A stretch of 64,000 bases of DNA from Methanomassiliicoccaceae archaeon. Lineage in GTDB: Archaea > Thermoplasmatota > Thermoplasmata > Methanomassiliicoccales > Methanomethylophilaceae. Under the pieces are notes generated by a model. The model saw only the letters and a list, made by a program, of their open reading frames with translations, did not search any database and was not told the origin of the DNA. Position 1 is the stretch's first letter, and the number at the start of each line of letters is the position of its first letter. The DNA lies in assembly GCA_034928305.1 (NCBI GenBank), contig JAYFOZ010000002.1, positions 1-64,000 on the forward strand. Reading direction: 5' to 3'. This document shows positions 44,173 to 53,428 of the stretch, one piece after another. Position numbers and translations under genes: made by a program.

Positions 44173-45410
44173 TGAAGGTCCCCAAGCAGCCCGAGGCAAA
44201 CATCGGGATGATCGGTCATGTCGACCACGGCAAGACAACGCTGACCAAAGCGCTTTCCGGGGATTGGACCGACCGTCACTCCGAAGAGGTGAAGAGAGGG
44301 ATCTCCATCCGCCTCGGATATGCTGACGTAGCATTCTATAAATGCCCGCAGTGCCAGGGCGCCGCAGCTTATGGCACTGAAAAGATGTGCAAGAACTGCG
44401 GTTCAGAGGCCGAATTGCTTCAGGCGGTGTCGTTCGTTGACGCCCCCGGGCATGAAACTCTTATGGCGACCATGCTTTCCGGAGCTGCCCTCATGGACGG
44501 CGCCCTGCTTCTGGTCGCGGCGAACGAGCGCTGTCCACAGCCTCAGACCAAAGAGCATCTCATGGCCCTTTCGATCATAGGCATCGAGCACATCGTGATC
44601 GTTCAGAACAAGATAGACATAGTCACAAAGGAACAGGCCCTGGATAACTACAGGGAGATCAAGGCCTTCGTCAAAGGGACGGTGGCCGAGAACGCGCCCA
44701 TCATACCGATATCGGCAAACCACGGAGTGAACATCGATATGCTGATCGAGGCCATCCAGAAGCACATAATCCACAAGATCAACAGAGATACCGAGTCCTC
44801 TCCGCTGATGCACGTGGCCCGTTCTTTCGACATCAACTCGCCTGGTACACTGCCTAAGGACCTGAGAGGGGGAGTCATAGGAGGAACCCTCATTCGTGGC
44901 AGGCTCAAGATAGGGGACGAGATCGAGATCGTCCCGGGCAGAAGGGTAGAGGTCGCAGGCAAGATGACCTACGAAAAGATCACTGCAAAAATCACATCCC
45001 TCGAGGGAGGGGGTCACATGGTGAAGTCCGTGGAGCCCGGAGGGCTTATAGCCATCGGGACAGAGCTCGACCCGTCCATAACAAAGTCGGACGGCCTTAC
45101 AGGCACGATGCTGGGGTCCCCCGGTAAACTGCCCGCCGTCGTGAACGATTTCACAATGCAGACCGTGCTGATGGAACGTGTCGTAGGCTCCTCGTCCGAA
45201 CTCAGTGTCGAAGAGATCAAGAGCAACGAGCCGCTCATGCTGAGCGTAGGTACCGCAACCACAGTAGGTGTGGTAAAAAGCGCCAGAAACGGTTCAGCCG
45301 ACGTGGTCCTGAAAATACCCGTGTGCGTGATGCCCGGGCAGAGGGTCGCAATATCCAGAAGGATCTCCAACAAGTGGAGGCTCATCGGATACGGCCTCGT
45401 AGAACAGTGA
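44169..45410 (+). CDS. eif2g: Translation initiation factor aIF2 gamma subunit
   Basis: A 413-residue GTPase that, with the alpha and beta subunits, brings initiator methionyl-tRNA to the ribosome. Motifs: [14 protein letters not shown], a four-cysteine knuckle (CPQC and CKNC), [15 protein letters not shown] and NKID. The later SFDINSPGT and [11 protein letters not shown] segments are typical. It overlaps S6e by four bases and is followed by a PIN-domain gene after four bases. Confidence 0.96.
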   Translation: MMKVPKQPEANIGMIGHVDHGKTTLTKALSGDWTDRHSEEVKRGISIRLGYADVAFYKCPQCQGAAAYGTEKMCKNCGSEAELLQAVSFVDAPGHETLMATMLSGAALMDGALLLVAANERCPQPQTKEHLMALSIIGIEHIVIVQNKIDIVTKEQALDNYREIKAFVKGTVAENAPIIPISANHGVNIDMLIEAIQKHIIHKINRDTESSPLMHVARSFDINSPGTLPKDLRGGVIGGTLIRGRLKIGDEIEIVPGRRVEVAGKMTYEKITAKITSLEGGGHMVKSVEPGGLIAIGTELDPSITKSDGLTGTMLGSPGKLPAVVNDFTMQTVLMERVVGSSSELSVEEIKSNEPLMLSVGTATTVGVVKSARNGSADVVLKIPVCVMPGQRVAISRRISNKWRLIGYGLVEQ

Positions 45411-45414
45411 GACC

Positions 45415-45774
45415 ATGGTCACAAACGTTATTCTTGATACGAATGCGCTCCTTATGCCGTTCGAGGTCAGGCTTAACCTCGACCTCGCCGTCCGCGAGGT
45501 CCTCGGAGACGTTCATTTCATCGTCCCGGGGCCGATCATCGGCGAGCTTAAGCGCCTCGAGCACAAGTTCGCTCCCGTGGCGCTAGAGCTCGCAAGGCGT
45601 TATGAAATAATTCAGACAAGCTCCTCGGGGGACGCTTCGGTCCTGGAACTGGCAAAGAGCACCGGAGCGCATGTACTGACGAACGATAAGGACCTCAGGA
45701 GTAAGCTTAGGAAGGAAGGCATCCCGGTCATGTACCTTCGTTCCGGAACACATCTGGTAGTAGATGTCAGATAA
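45415..45774 (+). CDS. PIN-domain ribonuclease, Fcf1/VapC9-like
   Basis: A 119-residue PIN-domain protein with the acidic site VILDTNALLMPFE, PIIGELKRLE and VLTNDKDLRSKL. Archaeal members next to aIF2-gamma are related to the rRNA-processing endonuclease Fcf1/Utp24. It probably cuts RNA in a metal-dependent way. The gene overlaps the convergent DUF2099 gene by eight bases. Confidence 0.85.
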   Translation: MVTNVILDTNALLMPFEVRLNLDLAVREVLGDVHFIVPGPIIGELKRLEHKFAPVALELARRYEIIQTSSSGDASVLELAKSTGAHVLTNDKDLRSKLRKEGIPVMYLRSGTHLVVDVR

Positions 45775-46597
45775 GCGGCGAAGGAGGGTCTTCGGGCGGA
45801 TTTCCGGTCCAAGGCTCTTTTCCGATCTCCTTCAGCCTCAAGTTGACAAGTTCTTTCCCTTTATCGCTCACTCCGTAGATCGGGACCTTGTTTCCGGCAG
45901 TTACGACGTTGCGGTTCTTTGCTTCCTGACGTATGGTTGCGGAAGCGCATGCGGTTATGACATCGCAGTTGTCGAAAAGCACTACGGCGTCCCTGTAGGA
46001 AGTTCCCGACGTATGGACTGCCATGATAACGGCGCTGTATCCATAGGAGTCCCTGGCCTTCACGGCGTCATCGGCTCCGCATACCGTTACGGCGACCGAA
46101 CGGAAACCCATCGAATATGCCTTTTCGAGTCCCGCGAGCATATCGATCTCCGCAGTATCGGGATCGAGGACCCTGTGCCTTCCGACCGCGGCGATCACGG
46201 TTTCGATAGGTGATGTTTCGATTATGGCAGAGATGCGCCCGCACATTCCCTGGACGATCTCCGGGTCGGTGACCACGGCGGTACCGCATCCGTCGGCCGC
46301 TATGACCGCAGCGTCGATCGCACCGTGCTTCAGCGCCGTGCCGAGTATCTCCGATATTCCGAAAGATAGGAAGTCGGGCATCCTGACCTTGCGGTCCTCG
46401 GTGAAGAGGCCGAAGTCATTCATGCGGAACTGTATGTTGTTGCGTACGGATTCGGTGTCGAACTCTTCGATCCCGCGGTGCTTCCCGAAAAGCGGGCACC
46501 TCTTCAGCTGAGGCTCTCCCACTTCGACGATCTTGCCATCCTCCACAACGACCTTGGTCTTTCCGAGGCACTCGGTGACGTGTCTAGACATGATCAT
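45767..46597 (-). CDS. Methanogenesis marker protein 8 (DUF2099)
   Basis: A 276-residue protein found mainly in methanogens. Recognised by HVTECLGKTKVVVEDGKIVEVGEP near the start, CPLFGKHRGIEE, AADGCGTAVVTDPEIVQGMCGRISA and the late cysteines in DNCDVITACAS. The conserved cysteines suggest a metal or Fe-S role. It is coupled to the cyclophilin gene upstream (ATGA overlap). The precise function is not known. Confidence 0.88.
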   Translation of the reverse strand: MIMSRHVTECLGKTKVVVEDGKIVEVGEPQLKRCPLFGKHRGIEEFDTESVRNNIQFRMNDFGLFTEDRKVRMPDFLSFGISEILGTALKHGAIDAAVIAADGCGTAVVTDPEIVQGMCGRISAIIETSPIETVIAAVGRHRVLDPDTAEIDMLAGLEKAYSMGFRSVAVTVCGADDAVKARDSYGYSAVIMAVHTSGTSYRDAVVLFDNCDVITACASATIRQEAKNRNVVTAGNKVPIYGVSDKGKELVNLRLKEIGKEPWTGNPPEDPPSPLI

Positions 46598-47073
46598 TCC
46601 GTTACTTCGGCGCTCTCGATGACGACATTCTTCACCGGGCGGTCGTTCCTTCCCGTCTTTACCTTGCCTATCGCGTCGACGACGTCCATGCCTTTTACGA
46701 CCTCGCCGAACACGGGGTGCGCGTACGGGGTGGACTTGTTCTCCTTGTCAAGGTATGTGTTGTCGGTCATGTTGATGAAGAACTGGCTACCGCCGGTGTG
46801 GGGGCGCCCGGTGTTGGCCATTGCGATCGTCCCGCGGACGTTGGAGTGACCTTTGCCGAACTCGTCCTCTATGGTATATCCCGGACCTCCGGTCCCGGTC
46901 CCCTGGGGGCAGCCGGCCTGGATCATGAAGCCGTCGATAACTCTGTGGAACATTATCCCGTTGTAGAAGCCTTTATCAACCAGTTTGATGAAATTTCCGG
47001 TGGTTATCGGCATGTCGGTGTACAGTTTCAGTGTTATGTCGCCCATGTTCGTGTGCAGTATAACGTCGGTCAT
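46594..47073 (-). CDS. Cyclophilin-type peptidyl-prolyl isomerase
   Basis: A 159-residue cytosolic protein-folding enzyme. Motifs: NMGDITLKLYTDMPITTGNFIKL, FHRVIDGFMIQAGCPQGTGTGGPGY and GRPHTGGSQFFINM, which include the usual active-site residues. ATG 47073 (MTDVILHT) matches the family start; the longer frame has 22 unrelated residues. It is cotranscribed with marker 8 and divergent from DUF1638. Confidence 0.94.
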   Translation of the reverse strand: MTDVILHTNMGDITLKLYTDMPITTGNFIKLVDKGFYNGIMFHRVIDGFMIQAGCPQGTGTGGPGYTIEDEFGKGHSNVRGTIAMANTGRPHTGGSQFFINMTDNTYLDKENKSTPYAHPVFGEVVKGMDVVDAIGKVKTGRNDRPVKNVVIESAEVTE

Positions 47074-47140
47074 GATTGCTGATATATGCCGTGTAATAAA
47101 AACTGTTGCTGTTCCATCGTCCGATGGAAAAGACATCAAA

Positions 47141-47150
47141 CATTTATATG
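47141..47150 (+). promoter_or_regulatory. TATA box of the DUF1638 gene
   Basis: CATTTATATG at 47141-47150, about 22-31 bases before ATG 47172. A nearly leaderless mRNA is predicted. Confidence 0.65.
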
Positions 47151-47171
47151 GACTGAAATGTACCGTAATTT

Positions 47172-47978
47172 ATGACCAGAGGGGTGCTTACGGTTATAGG
47201 ATGCCCGATACTCGAGGACGAGCTGATATACTGCCTTCGAAGGGATACCGAGGACAAGGACATCTACCTGGTAGAGGCCGAACCTTCAAAGAGCCTGAGG
47301 GCAAAGCTCGATCGCTACGGCATTCCGTATACCGAGATAGACGGACGGGCGTTCAACAACGGTTTAGAGACTTTCGAACCTTCCCGTTTCTCCATAGTCA
47401 TCAAAATGCTGGATCTGGGACTTCACGCCGAGCCGAAAGATCTCCGGGCCAAGATCGAGGAAGAGATCACAGACGCGTCGGCATCCAGCGGAGTAATCGC
47501 AATCTATTACGGAATGTGCGGGAACTACGGATGGGACATCTCCAAGTGGGCCGAGGAGAAAGGGTTGTGCCCGGCGGTCGTCTTCAGGGATGAATCGGGC
47601 AGAGTATGCGACGACTGCGTCGGCGTTGCGGTCGGGGGCCTCGACAAGTACCGCGAACTTCTGAAAGCTCACACCGGCCAGATGCTTTTCACGCCCGCGG
47701 TGGCAACGAACTGGGAGGACTTCATGGCGGCCAACGAGATGTTCAAAGGCATGCCGGAGAGGGACGTCGGAATGATGAAGTGGATATTCGATCTGTGCGG
47801 ATACGACACCGTGGTGAAGATAGATACGGGGCTGGGCGACAGGGCGGACATGGACCGCGCAACCGAAGACTTCGCCAAAAAATATGATTTCAAGATCATC
47901 GAAGGCGAAGAGAAATGGCCCTGCACCTATCCGGCGGAGAAGATATACAGCGACGCGAAGGAGATCCTCGGATCCTGA
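47172..47978 (+). CDS. DUF1638 family protein
   Basis: A 268-residue protein starting MTRGVLTVIGCPILEDEL. Conserved cysteine-glycine stretches (YYGMCGNYGWD, VCDDCVGVAVGG) and a late KIDTG segment fit DUF1638. In methylotrophic methanogens such genes are often found near corrinoid methyltransferase loci. Here none is adjacent. The cysteine content suggests metal binding; the biochemical role is unknown. Confidence 0.82.
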   Translation: MTRGVLTVIGCPILEDELIYCLRRDTEDKDIYLVEAEPSKSLRAKLDRYGIPYTEIDGRAFNNGLETFEPSRFSIVIKMLDLGLHAEPKDLRAKIEEEITDASASSGVIAIYYGMCGNYGWDISKWAEEKGLCPAVVFRDESGRVCDDCVGVAVGGLDKYRELLKAHTGQMLFTPAVATNWEDFMAANEMFKGMPERDVGMMKWIFDLCGYDTVVKIDTGLGDRADMDRATEDFAKKYDFKIIEGEEKWPCTYPAEKIYSDAKEILGS

Positions 47979-48016
47979 ATCATAGAAGCAGATCTATCGG
48001 TACGTCATTCCAATAA

Positions 48017-49138
48017 TCAACTGGATTTCAGAGAAGCATCTTTTTTCTTATCATCGATGAAAACCTTGGTGACTTTATTGATAATAATTGCCACTATCAA
48101 AGCCAGAATTAAGCTGGACATGAAGCACGACAGCATCTCAGTGAACCAGATTCTGGAAACATATAACATTGTTACATGAATTATATAAAACTCATATGAT
48201 ATATTTCCAAAGAAGTTCGTCAAAGGAGATATGATATCTGTGCCTGCTGGAATCAGGAGTGCAGTGATCACAGGCATGGCTGTGATAAGATTCGGTCCAA
48301 GTTGTAACATTGTTCCAAGAAGGAAATAAGCTACATTACAAAGCAACAAGGTCAAGATCCAGATTTTGAATCCAGTTTTTCTGGTAAGTAAGGACGCTAT
48401 TATAAAAAGCGAAACAAATAAGCACTGTAGATTTCCAAATAATAGATTTGAAAACGAAGTCATTCTGAGATTTTCCATCGATAATGCAAGGATAATTGAA
48501 ACGATTATCGATATAGCCAGTATTAGGTGCGGTACAAACGACTCTATTTTATCTTTCCAATATGAGATTATAAGCCCGACCGGGAACATCATCCCAGATG
48601 CGTACCACATGCCGTATTTTTGCGGAGACAATATAACCATCAATAAAAACGTCGCCAAAGAAACTGCGACAATTGCCCATTTCATTTTTAAATACTTGAA
48701 AGCGAGGTAAAAAAACATGTAGAGTATTATCAGCTCGACGACAAACCAGGTGCCAGTAGTTGTTACTCCGCCGGAGATGACATCGTATAAATATGCATTT
48801 TCAGTCAGAACTAAATGATTATTATACACAGTCCAATTAACTATCAATACAATTATTCCGGCGATCCAGACAGGGACCAATAGTCTGGCCGTCTTTTTGC
48901 CAACAAATCCATCGAGGTAGTTCTTTTTTCTCTTGAAGCTTTCTAAAAGTCCAAAGCCTGAAAGCATGAAAAACGCACCAACCATCGTGTGCCCAATATC
49001 CGGCCTCACCTCAGTGGGAAAAAAGTTGCAAAAGTGAAAAAGAAAAACGCCCAGGATCAGCATGCCTTTAAGTCGTTTTGTTCTTTCGAAGGAGAAAGCG
49101 CTGTCCGATTCGGGTACAGATGGCATGTTGTTCTTCAT
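48017..49138 (-). CDS. Acyltransferase-3 family membrane protein (OafA-like)
   Basis: A 373-residue protein with about ten membrane segments. Typical acyltransferase-3 features: FERTKRLKGMLILGVFLFHFC with the expected histidine, FFMLSGFGLLESFKRK and YEFYIIHVTMLYVSRI. Such proteins O-acetylate surface glycans. ATG 49138 (MKNNMPSV) is chosen; an upstream ATG at 49153 is possible. The gene is much more AT-rich than its neighbours on both sides and is a single-gene islet, so recent transfer is likely. Confidence 0.82.
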   Translation of the reverse strand: MKNNMPSVPESDSAFSFERTKRLKGMLILGVFLFHFCNFFPTEVRPDIGHTMVGAFFMLSGFGLLESFKRKKNYLDGFVGKKTARLLVPVWIAGIIVLIVNWTVYNNHLVLTENAYLYDVISGGVTTTGTWFVVELIILYMFFYLAFKYLKMKWAIVAVSLATFLLMVILSPQKYGMWYASGMMFPVGLIISYWKDKIESFVPHLILAISIIVSIILALSMENLRMTSFSNLLFGNLQCLFVSLFIIASLLTRKTGFKIWILTLLLCNVAYFLLGTMLQLGPNLITAMPVITALLIPAGTDIISPLTNFFGNISYEFYIIHVTMLYVSRIWFTEMLSCFMSSLILALIVAIIINKVTKVFIDDKKKDASLKSS

Positions 49139-49289
49139 ACGACAAAGTGTCAATTATAATTCAATTATGAAAAGGCATCGAATAATATGGGGCAAGGCAA
49201 AACAGAATAAAGAAATATCTCTGGCTTTTAGCTTCTGCACTCTATGCAGTTCTCGATCGAGAGGATTGCCCTGTTCACATAATATGAAA

Positions 49290-49308
49290 GAACGGCTCAG
49301 GTACCGTT
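49290..49308 (-). terminator. Possible hairpin downstream of DUF5714 gene
   Basis: GAACGG and CCGTTC pair around an eight-base loop, with a short T-rich stretch after the stem on the minus strand. It lies about 70 bases past the DUF5714 stop. Confidence 0.35.
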
Positions 49309-49378
49309 CTCGGAGCAAAATACCGCTCCAAGGTGCGATAGCAATCATTCCGAACACCGGGTCCGCCCGGTAACAGAT

Positions 49379-49975
49379 TCATCCCTTGTGCCCGGGATTG
49401 AAAGGACACTCTTCCTTCAGGCAGGTGCTGTTCTTTTCCGACACATAGCAGGTGATCTTCCCGGGGATCTCCATCTCGATTCCCAGGTGCTCTTTGAAGA
49501 ACTCTGCGGCTACGGGTATCGCAAGGTACGCATCTCTCTTGCAGCACCTCGGGCCTCCGAACCTCGCTATGTTCGCAAGGCAGCGCGAGACCATGATCTG
49601 GTCCTTCCTCCAGATGTCCTTGGCCAACGGGCCGTCCCCGGTGATGATGCTGAACGATATGCCGCATCCCAGCGCTGCGCCGCATGCGCCCCAGTGTCCG
49701 CAGACCGCTCCCGGTATGATGGAGCCGCGCTCGTGGGCCTTCTTCATGGCGAGGGGGAGGTCGATATCTCCTCCGCTGTTCTTGTACGCCGTGAGAACTG
49801 CGAATGGTACCAGCGAATGGTGGACCGGGCCATGGAAAGGTATCGCAGGGTCTTTCATGAGCGCTCTCAGGATCTTGATCGGGTCCTTGGAATCGGTGGA
49901 AAGGCAGTAATCCATCGCCCTCTCAATGGGGTCGGCGATCTTGGTATCGGGACACACTTCATCTATTTTGATCAT
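49379..49975 (-). CDS. DUF5714 domain protein
   Basis: A 198-residue cysteine-rich protein. Key features: PFHGPVHHSLVPFAVL with paired histidines, GAVCGHWGACGAALGCG with three cysteines, GGPRCCKRD and a C-terminal CLKEECPFN. The pattern matches DUF5714, present in anaerobes and methanogens. Metal or Fe-S binding is likely from the residues. It is a single gene with no clear partner; the function is unknown. Confidence 0.75.
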   Translation of the reverse strand: MIKIDEVCPDTKIADPIERAMDYCLSTDSKDPIKILRALMKDPAIPFHGPVHHSLVPFAVLTAYKNSGGDIDLPLAMKKAHERGSIIPGAVCGHWGACGAALGCGISFSIITGDGPLAKDIWRKDQIMVSRCLANIARFGGPRCCKRDAYLAIPVAAEFFKEHLGIEMEIPGKITCYVSEKNSTCLKEECPFNPGHKG

Positions 49976-50101
49976 GGACGGTAGACATATTGCCGGCTTA
50001 AATAACAGGCTTTAAACATGGGTTATGTAAAGCCCGCCCATCGGCTTGGATTCGATCTTTGTTTTGGAAAACGATAAATAAAAGTTCACATTGAGCGAGT
50101 T

Positions 50102-51763
50102 GTGAGTGAACGTAAAAAGGGCTTCAAACCCAACAAGCTGACGCTGATCACGCTGCTCTGTTCTTCAATGATCATCCTCATGGGGGCCGCCGCCGTCGCA
50201 CCCGCGCTCAAGCCGATGAGCGAGGCCTTTCCGGAGACTTCCACAGTCGTCATCTCGCTGTTGGTCACCCTGCCGGCCCTGGCCGTCGCAATAACCGGCA
50301 TGGGGGTCGGATATCTCGCCGACAGGTTCGGCAAGGTGAAAGTATTCATCGTTTCCCTTGTGATATTCACCGTCGCGGGGCTTTCGGGATTTTTCCTGAA
50401 CACCCTTGAGACCATTCTGATCGGACGTTTCATTCTAGGTATCGGTATCGCGGGCATATCTACCGCTACCACCGCTCTTACGGCCGAGTATTACTCGGGC
50501 GCGGAGAGGGCCAAGGTAATAAGCTATCAGTCTGCGGCGATGGGTGTAGGCGTACTTTTCCTGGAGACCATGGGCGGCTCCCTTGCCGACATGGGATGGC
50601 AGGAGCCCTTCCTGATCTATCTCATAGGTCTGCCCATACTCCTGTTCGCGCTGTTCTCGATACGTGAGCCGGCCAAGGTCGAACAGATGGACAGCATGAT
50701 GCCTGCCATGGTGATCCCCAACAAGCGTTCCAAGGTGGCGCTCTGCTATGCGATGATATTCATGGCAATGTTCCTGATGTTCATCCTTCCCACGAACCTG
50801 CCATATCACATGACGGACCTGGGATACAACTTGACCGTCTGTGGATTGATGCTCGGGGCCCTCGGAGTGACACAGGCGGCGTTCAGCCTCCTATATGCAC
50901 GCTCTTCCAACAAATTCAAGGATAAGAACGCATACGTCGTCGCTTTGTTCCTCATAGGTCTGGCATATTGCGGACTCAACCTTTCGAGCATCCTGGCGAT
51001 AATATCGGCGATGGTCCTCGTGGGAATAGGAATGGGCCTGATCACGATGACCGTCATAGGAAGCCTTTCTTACTATTCCCAGGCAGGAGGGTCCGGCAAG
51101 ATAATGGGCGGCTACTCGGTGGCGATGAACATCGGTACGTTCTCGTCGTCGATCATAATTGCGCCGGTCATAGTGGCCGCCGGAACATATTTCCGCACGT
51201 TCATCTACATCGGAATATTCGTACTGGGTATATGCGCCGTGTTCGCCGCCGTTACCATGATTTCGAGGCAGAAGTCAAAGGAAGAGAAGAAAAGGACAGT
51301 CGAGCAGAGGGAGCCCTCCCGGTTCGCTTCGCTTTACGACAGCATACTGATCGCGACCGACGGGAGCGAGACCAGCAATCTGGCCGTACGCAAGGGATTG
51401 GACATAGCCAGGATCAATGTTTCTAAGGTGACGGCGCTTTTTGTCTTCGATACGGAATACTATGCCTCGGCGACGGGAAACGTCCCATCGGCGGAGGACA
51501 TCAAAAGTCTCAGCAACAAGGTGTCGAAGGACGCCATCGATTATGTGCTCAGAGAGGCGGCCGAAAGAGACATCGAGGTCGTGCCGAAGATAGTGGTGGG
51601 ACACCCGGCGGAAGCCATAGTGGACGAATCGGTCAATCATAGCCTGGTAGTATGCGGCTCGGTGGGACGTACCAGCGTTTCGAGGGTCCTTTTGGGAAGC
51701 GTGGCTGAGAGAGTCGCAAGGATGGCCGCATGCCCAGTCCTAATATGCCGTAAGACCCAGTAA
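50102..51763 (+). CDS. MFS transporter fused to a universal stress protein domain
   Basis: A 553-residue fusion. Residues 1 to about 395 form a 12-segment major facilitator transporter, with GVGYLADRFGKVKVF between early helices and RFILGIGIAGISTATTALTAEYYSG as the typical sugar/drug class signature. Residues from about 412 to 553 are a UspA domain: DSILIATDGSETSNLAVRKG at the start and the nucleotide loop GSVGRTSVSRVLLGSVAERV (residues about 518-538). It starts at GTG 50102. The Usp part may sense ATP and gate transport; the substrate is not evident. Confidence 0.85.
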   Translation: MSERKKGFKPNKLTLITLLCSSMIILMGAAAVAPALKPMSEAFPETSTVVISLLVTLPALAVAITGMGVGYLADRFGKVKVFIVSLVIFTVAGLSGFFLNTLETILIGRFILGIGIAGISTATTALTAEYYSGAERAKVISYQSAAMGVGVLFLETMGGSLADMGWQEPFLIYLIGLPILLFALFSIREPAKVEQMDSMMPAMVIPNKRSKVALCYAMIFMAMFLMFILPTNLPYHMTDLGYNLTVCGLMLGALGVTQAAFSLLYARSSNKFKDKNAYVVALFLIGLAYCGLNLSSILAIISAMVLVGIGMGLITMTVIGSLSYYSQAGGSGKIMGGYSVAMNIGTFSSSIIIAPVIVAAGTYFRTFIYIGIFVLGICAVFAAVTMISRQKSKEEKKRTVEQREPSRFASLYDSILIATDGSETSNLAVRKGLDIARINVSKVTALFVFDTEYYASATGNVPSAEDIKSLSNKVSKDAIDYVLREAAERDIEVVPKIVVGHPAEAIVDESVNHSLVVCGSVGRTSVSRVLLGSVAERVARMAACPVLICRKTQ

Positions 51764-51780
51764 ATACAAAACATCCTGGA

Positions 51781-51804
51781 AGGCCCACGGGCCTCGGGAT
51801 TTTT
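51781..51804 (+). terminator. Hairpin terminator after MFS-USP gene
   Basis: AGGCCCACGGGCCT at 51781-51794 forms a short stem, followed within a few bases by TTTTT at 51800-51804. Confidence 0.55.
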
Positions 51805-51974
51805 CAAACCACTTCCCGTTTTATTATATTGATATATTTATAAAAATAATTGAACGATAATGTTTAGGTTGCCGGCTCCGTTTTCACAGAACAATAAACG
51901 AATGCCATTCAGTCATTAAAAATTCAAGCGTATTTGCAAGTTCGACCGCCTTTTAGGCGAGATAAGTTATGAGA
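51805..51974. other. AT-rich non-coding gap before tRNA-Lys
   Basis: Between the terminator and the tRNA I see only AT-rich sequence (for example the TATATTTATAAAAATAATT tract near 51832-51850) and no convincing gene. Several TATA-like strings could be promoters of an unseen small RNA, but nothing supports one. Confidence 0.4.
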
Positions 51975-51977
51975 TGG

Positions 51978-52051
51978 CGGGCCTGAAGGGATTCGAACCC
52001 TTGGCCGTTCGATTAAGAGTCGAACGCTCTACCTAGCTGAGCTACAGGCCC
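51978..52051 (-). tRNA. tRNA-Lys (anticodon CUU)
   Basis: A 74-base cloverleaf on the minus strand, no intron. Acceptor stem GGGCCTG pairs with CAGGCCC, the anticodon stem GTTCGA pairs with TCGAAC around loop CTCTTAA (anticodon CTT), and the T-arm has GGTTCGAATCC. Discriminator base G is followed by an encoded CCA (51975-51977). It reads AAG. A lysine AAG codon is one base from TAG, the codon found inside the dehydrogenase gene. Confidence 0.95.
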
Positions 52052-52076
52052 CTGCGAAACCTCTACAACCTGTTTT

Positions 52077-52088
52077 CATTAATAAACC
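52077..52088 (-). promoter_or_regulatory. TATA box of tRNA-Lys
   Basis: On the minus strand GGTTTATTAATG lies about 26-37 bases before the tRNA 5' end, as expected for archaeal tRNA promoters. Confidence 0.6.
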
Positions 52089-52172
52089 TGTCTGTTTTTA
52101 TCCTCCAGATAATAGAAGAAACCAGGTGATTGTACAAATGAATATAACCGAATTCACCTATAACGTGCCAAG

Positions 52173-52649
52173 ATGACGCAGCTCAAAGTGAGGGATCTCA
52201 TGACGACGCAGGTCGTCACGCTCAAACCGGGAGACACCGTCAAGCGCGCGACCATCAAATTCGCCGTCGACAATATCTCAGGCGCTCCTGTGGTCGACAA
52301 CAGGAACCACCTTGTGGGTATAATCAGTGAGGACGATATCCTCAACCTCATTGTCAGACGCCAGGAGAAGATGGGGACAGGGGGCGGGAAAATGCTTTCC
52401 TATCCCATGGACTCCGAGATCGAGAACGTAGCTCTCCAGGACGCGGCCGACGAGGTCTCCAACACAAAGGTGGAGGACATAATGACCCGCAGCGTTCTGA
52501 CCACGACCCCCGACGCGGTCATCGTGGACGTGCTCAAGGCGATGCTCGAGAGGAAGATCAACCGTGTCCCGGTACTGGAGAAAGGCGTCCTCGTAGGGAT
52601 AATTTCCAGAGGGGACATAGTGTTCCACATTTACAAAAAAAAGGTCTGA
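52173..52649 (+). CDS. CBS-domain protein
   Basis: A 158-residue protein with two CBS domains (LKVRDLMTTQVVTLKPGD and KVEDIMTRSVLTTTPDA as the starts; GIISEDDIL and GIISRGDIV as the ends). CBS pairs bind adenosine nucleotides and usually regulate a partner enzyme or transporter. The metallo-beta-lactamase gene follows after 11 bases. The partner is unknown. Confidence 0.88.
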   Translation: MTQLKVRDLMTTQVVTLKPGDTVKRATIKFAVDNISGAPVVDNRNHLVGIISEDDILNLIVRRQEKMGTGGGKMLSYPMDSEIENVALQDAADEVSNTKVEDIMTRSVLTTTPDAVIVDVLKAMLERKINRVPVLEKGVLVGIISRGDIVFHIYKKKV

Positions 52650-52660
52650 GGGCATAAAGG

Positions 52661-53428
52661 ATGGGATTATTCGAAGCGCATGTTCTGGCCAGTGGCAGCG
52701 ACGGAAACTGTACTATCATAGAGTCGGACGGCGAGGCGATCATGATAGATGCGGGCATCAGTTGCCGCAGGATAATGGCGCTGATGGACCAGGAGGGCGT
52801 AGACCCGACGTCCATCAAGGCGATGCTGCTTACCCACGAGCACAGCGACCACGTCTCCGGCGCGGGGGCGACCGCCAGGAAGCTCGACATCCCGGTATAC
52901 TGCAACAGGCCGACCTTCGAATCCTGTACTTTAGGCCAGATAGACTTCCGTCAGATATCGACCGGAACGCCGTTCGATCTGTGCGGCATGAGGATAACTC
53001 CGCTTCCGACATCTCACAACGCGGCAGAACCCAACGCATTCATGACCGAGATCGATGGCACAAGGATCCTTGTGGCGACCGACACGGGCAAGCTGACCTA
53101 TCAGGTGGAGCACGCGCTGTCGATGTCGGACCTGGCAATAATCGAGTCGAACTATGACAGCCGCATGCTGACCGACGGGCCGTATCCGCCGAGCCTCAAA
53201 AGGCTTATCGGCAGCGATATCGGGCATCTTTCGAACGTAGCCTGCGCCAACGCGATAATGCGTACGAAACGGGAGGGGCGCAAAGTATTCCTGGCTCATC
53301 TGAGCAAAACCAACAACACGCCCGACACGGCCCGCGACACGGTGTCCCGGATCATCGGCGAGAAACGTCTCAACATAGACTGCCTGGAGTTCCCCGGCGA
53401 TACAAGGACCATCAGGGCGAAGGCCTGA
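52661..53428 (+). CDS. Metallo-beta-lactamase-fold hydrolase (YycJ-like)
   Basis: A 255-residue MBL-fold protein. The metal site is LLTHEHSDHVSG, with further ligands in PTSHNAAEPNAF, VATDTGKL and FLAHLSKTNNTP. The start EAHVLASGSDGNCTII is typical of YycJ/WalJ-like proteins, which act as nucleases in DNA repair in bacteria. Its end overlaps the convergent GINS gene by 17 bases. Confidence 0.88.
   Translation: MGLFEAHVLASGSDGNCTIIESDGEAIMIDAGISCRRIMALMDQEGVDPTSIKAMLLTHEHSDHVSGAGATARKLDIPVYCNRPTFESCTLGQIDFRQISTGTPFDLCGMRITPLPTSHNAAEPNAFMTEIDGTRILVATDTGKLTYQVEHALSMSDLAIIESNYDSRMLTDGPYPPSLKRLIGSDIGHLSNVACANAIMRTKREGRKVFLAHLSKTNNTPDTARDTVSRIIGEKRLNIDCLEFPGDTRTIRAKA

Noticed and set aside
51805-51974. 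Small RNA gene in the AT-rich gap before tRNA-Lys
   Set aside because: Only TATA-like strings are present; there is no stable structure or conserved box.
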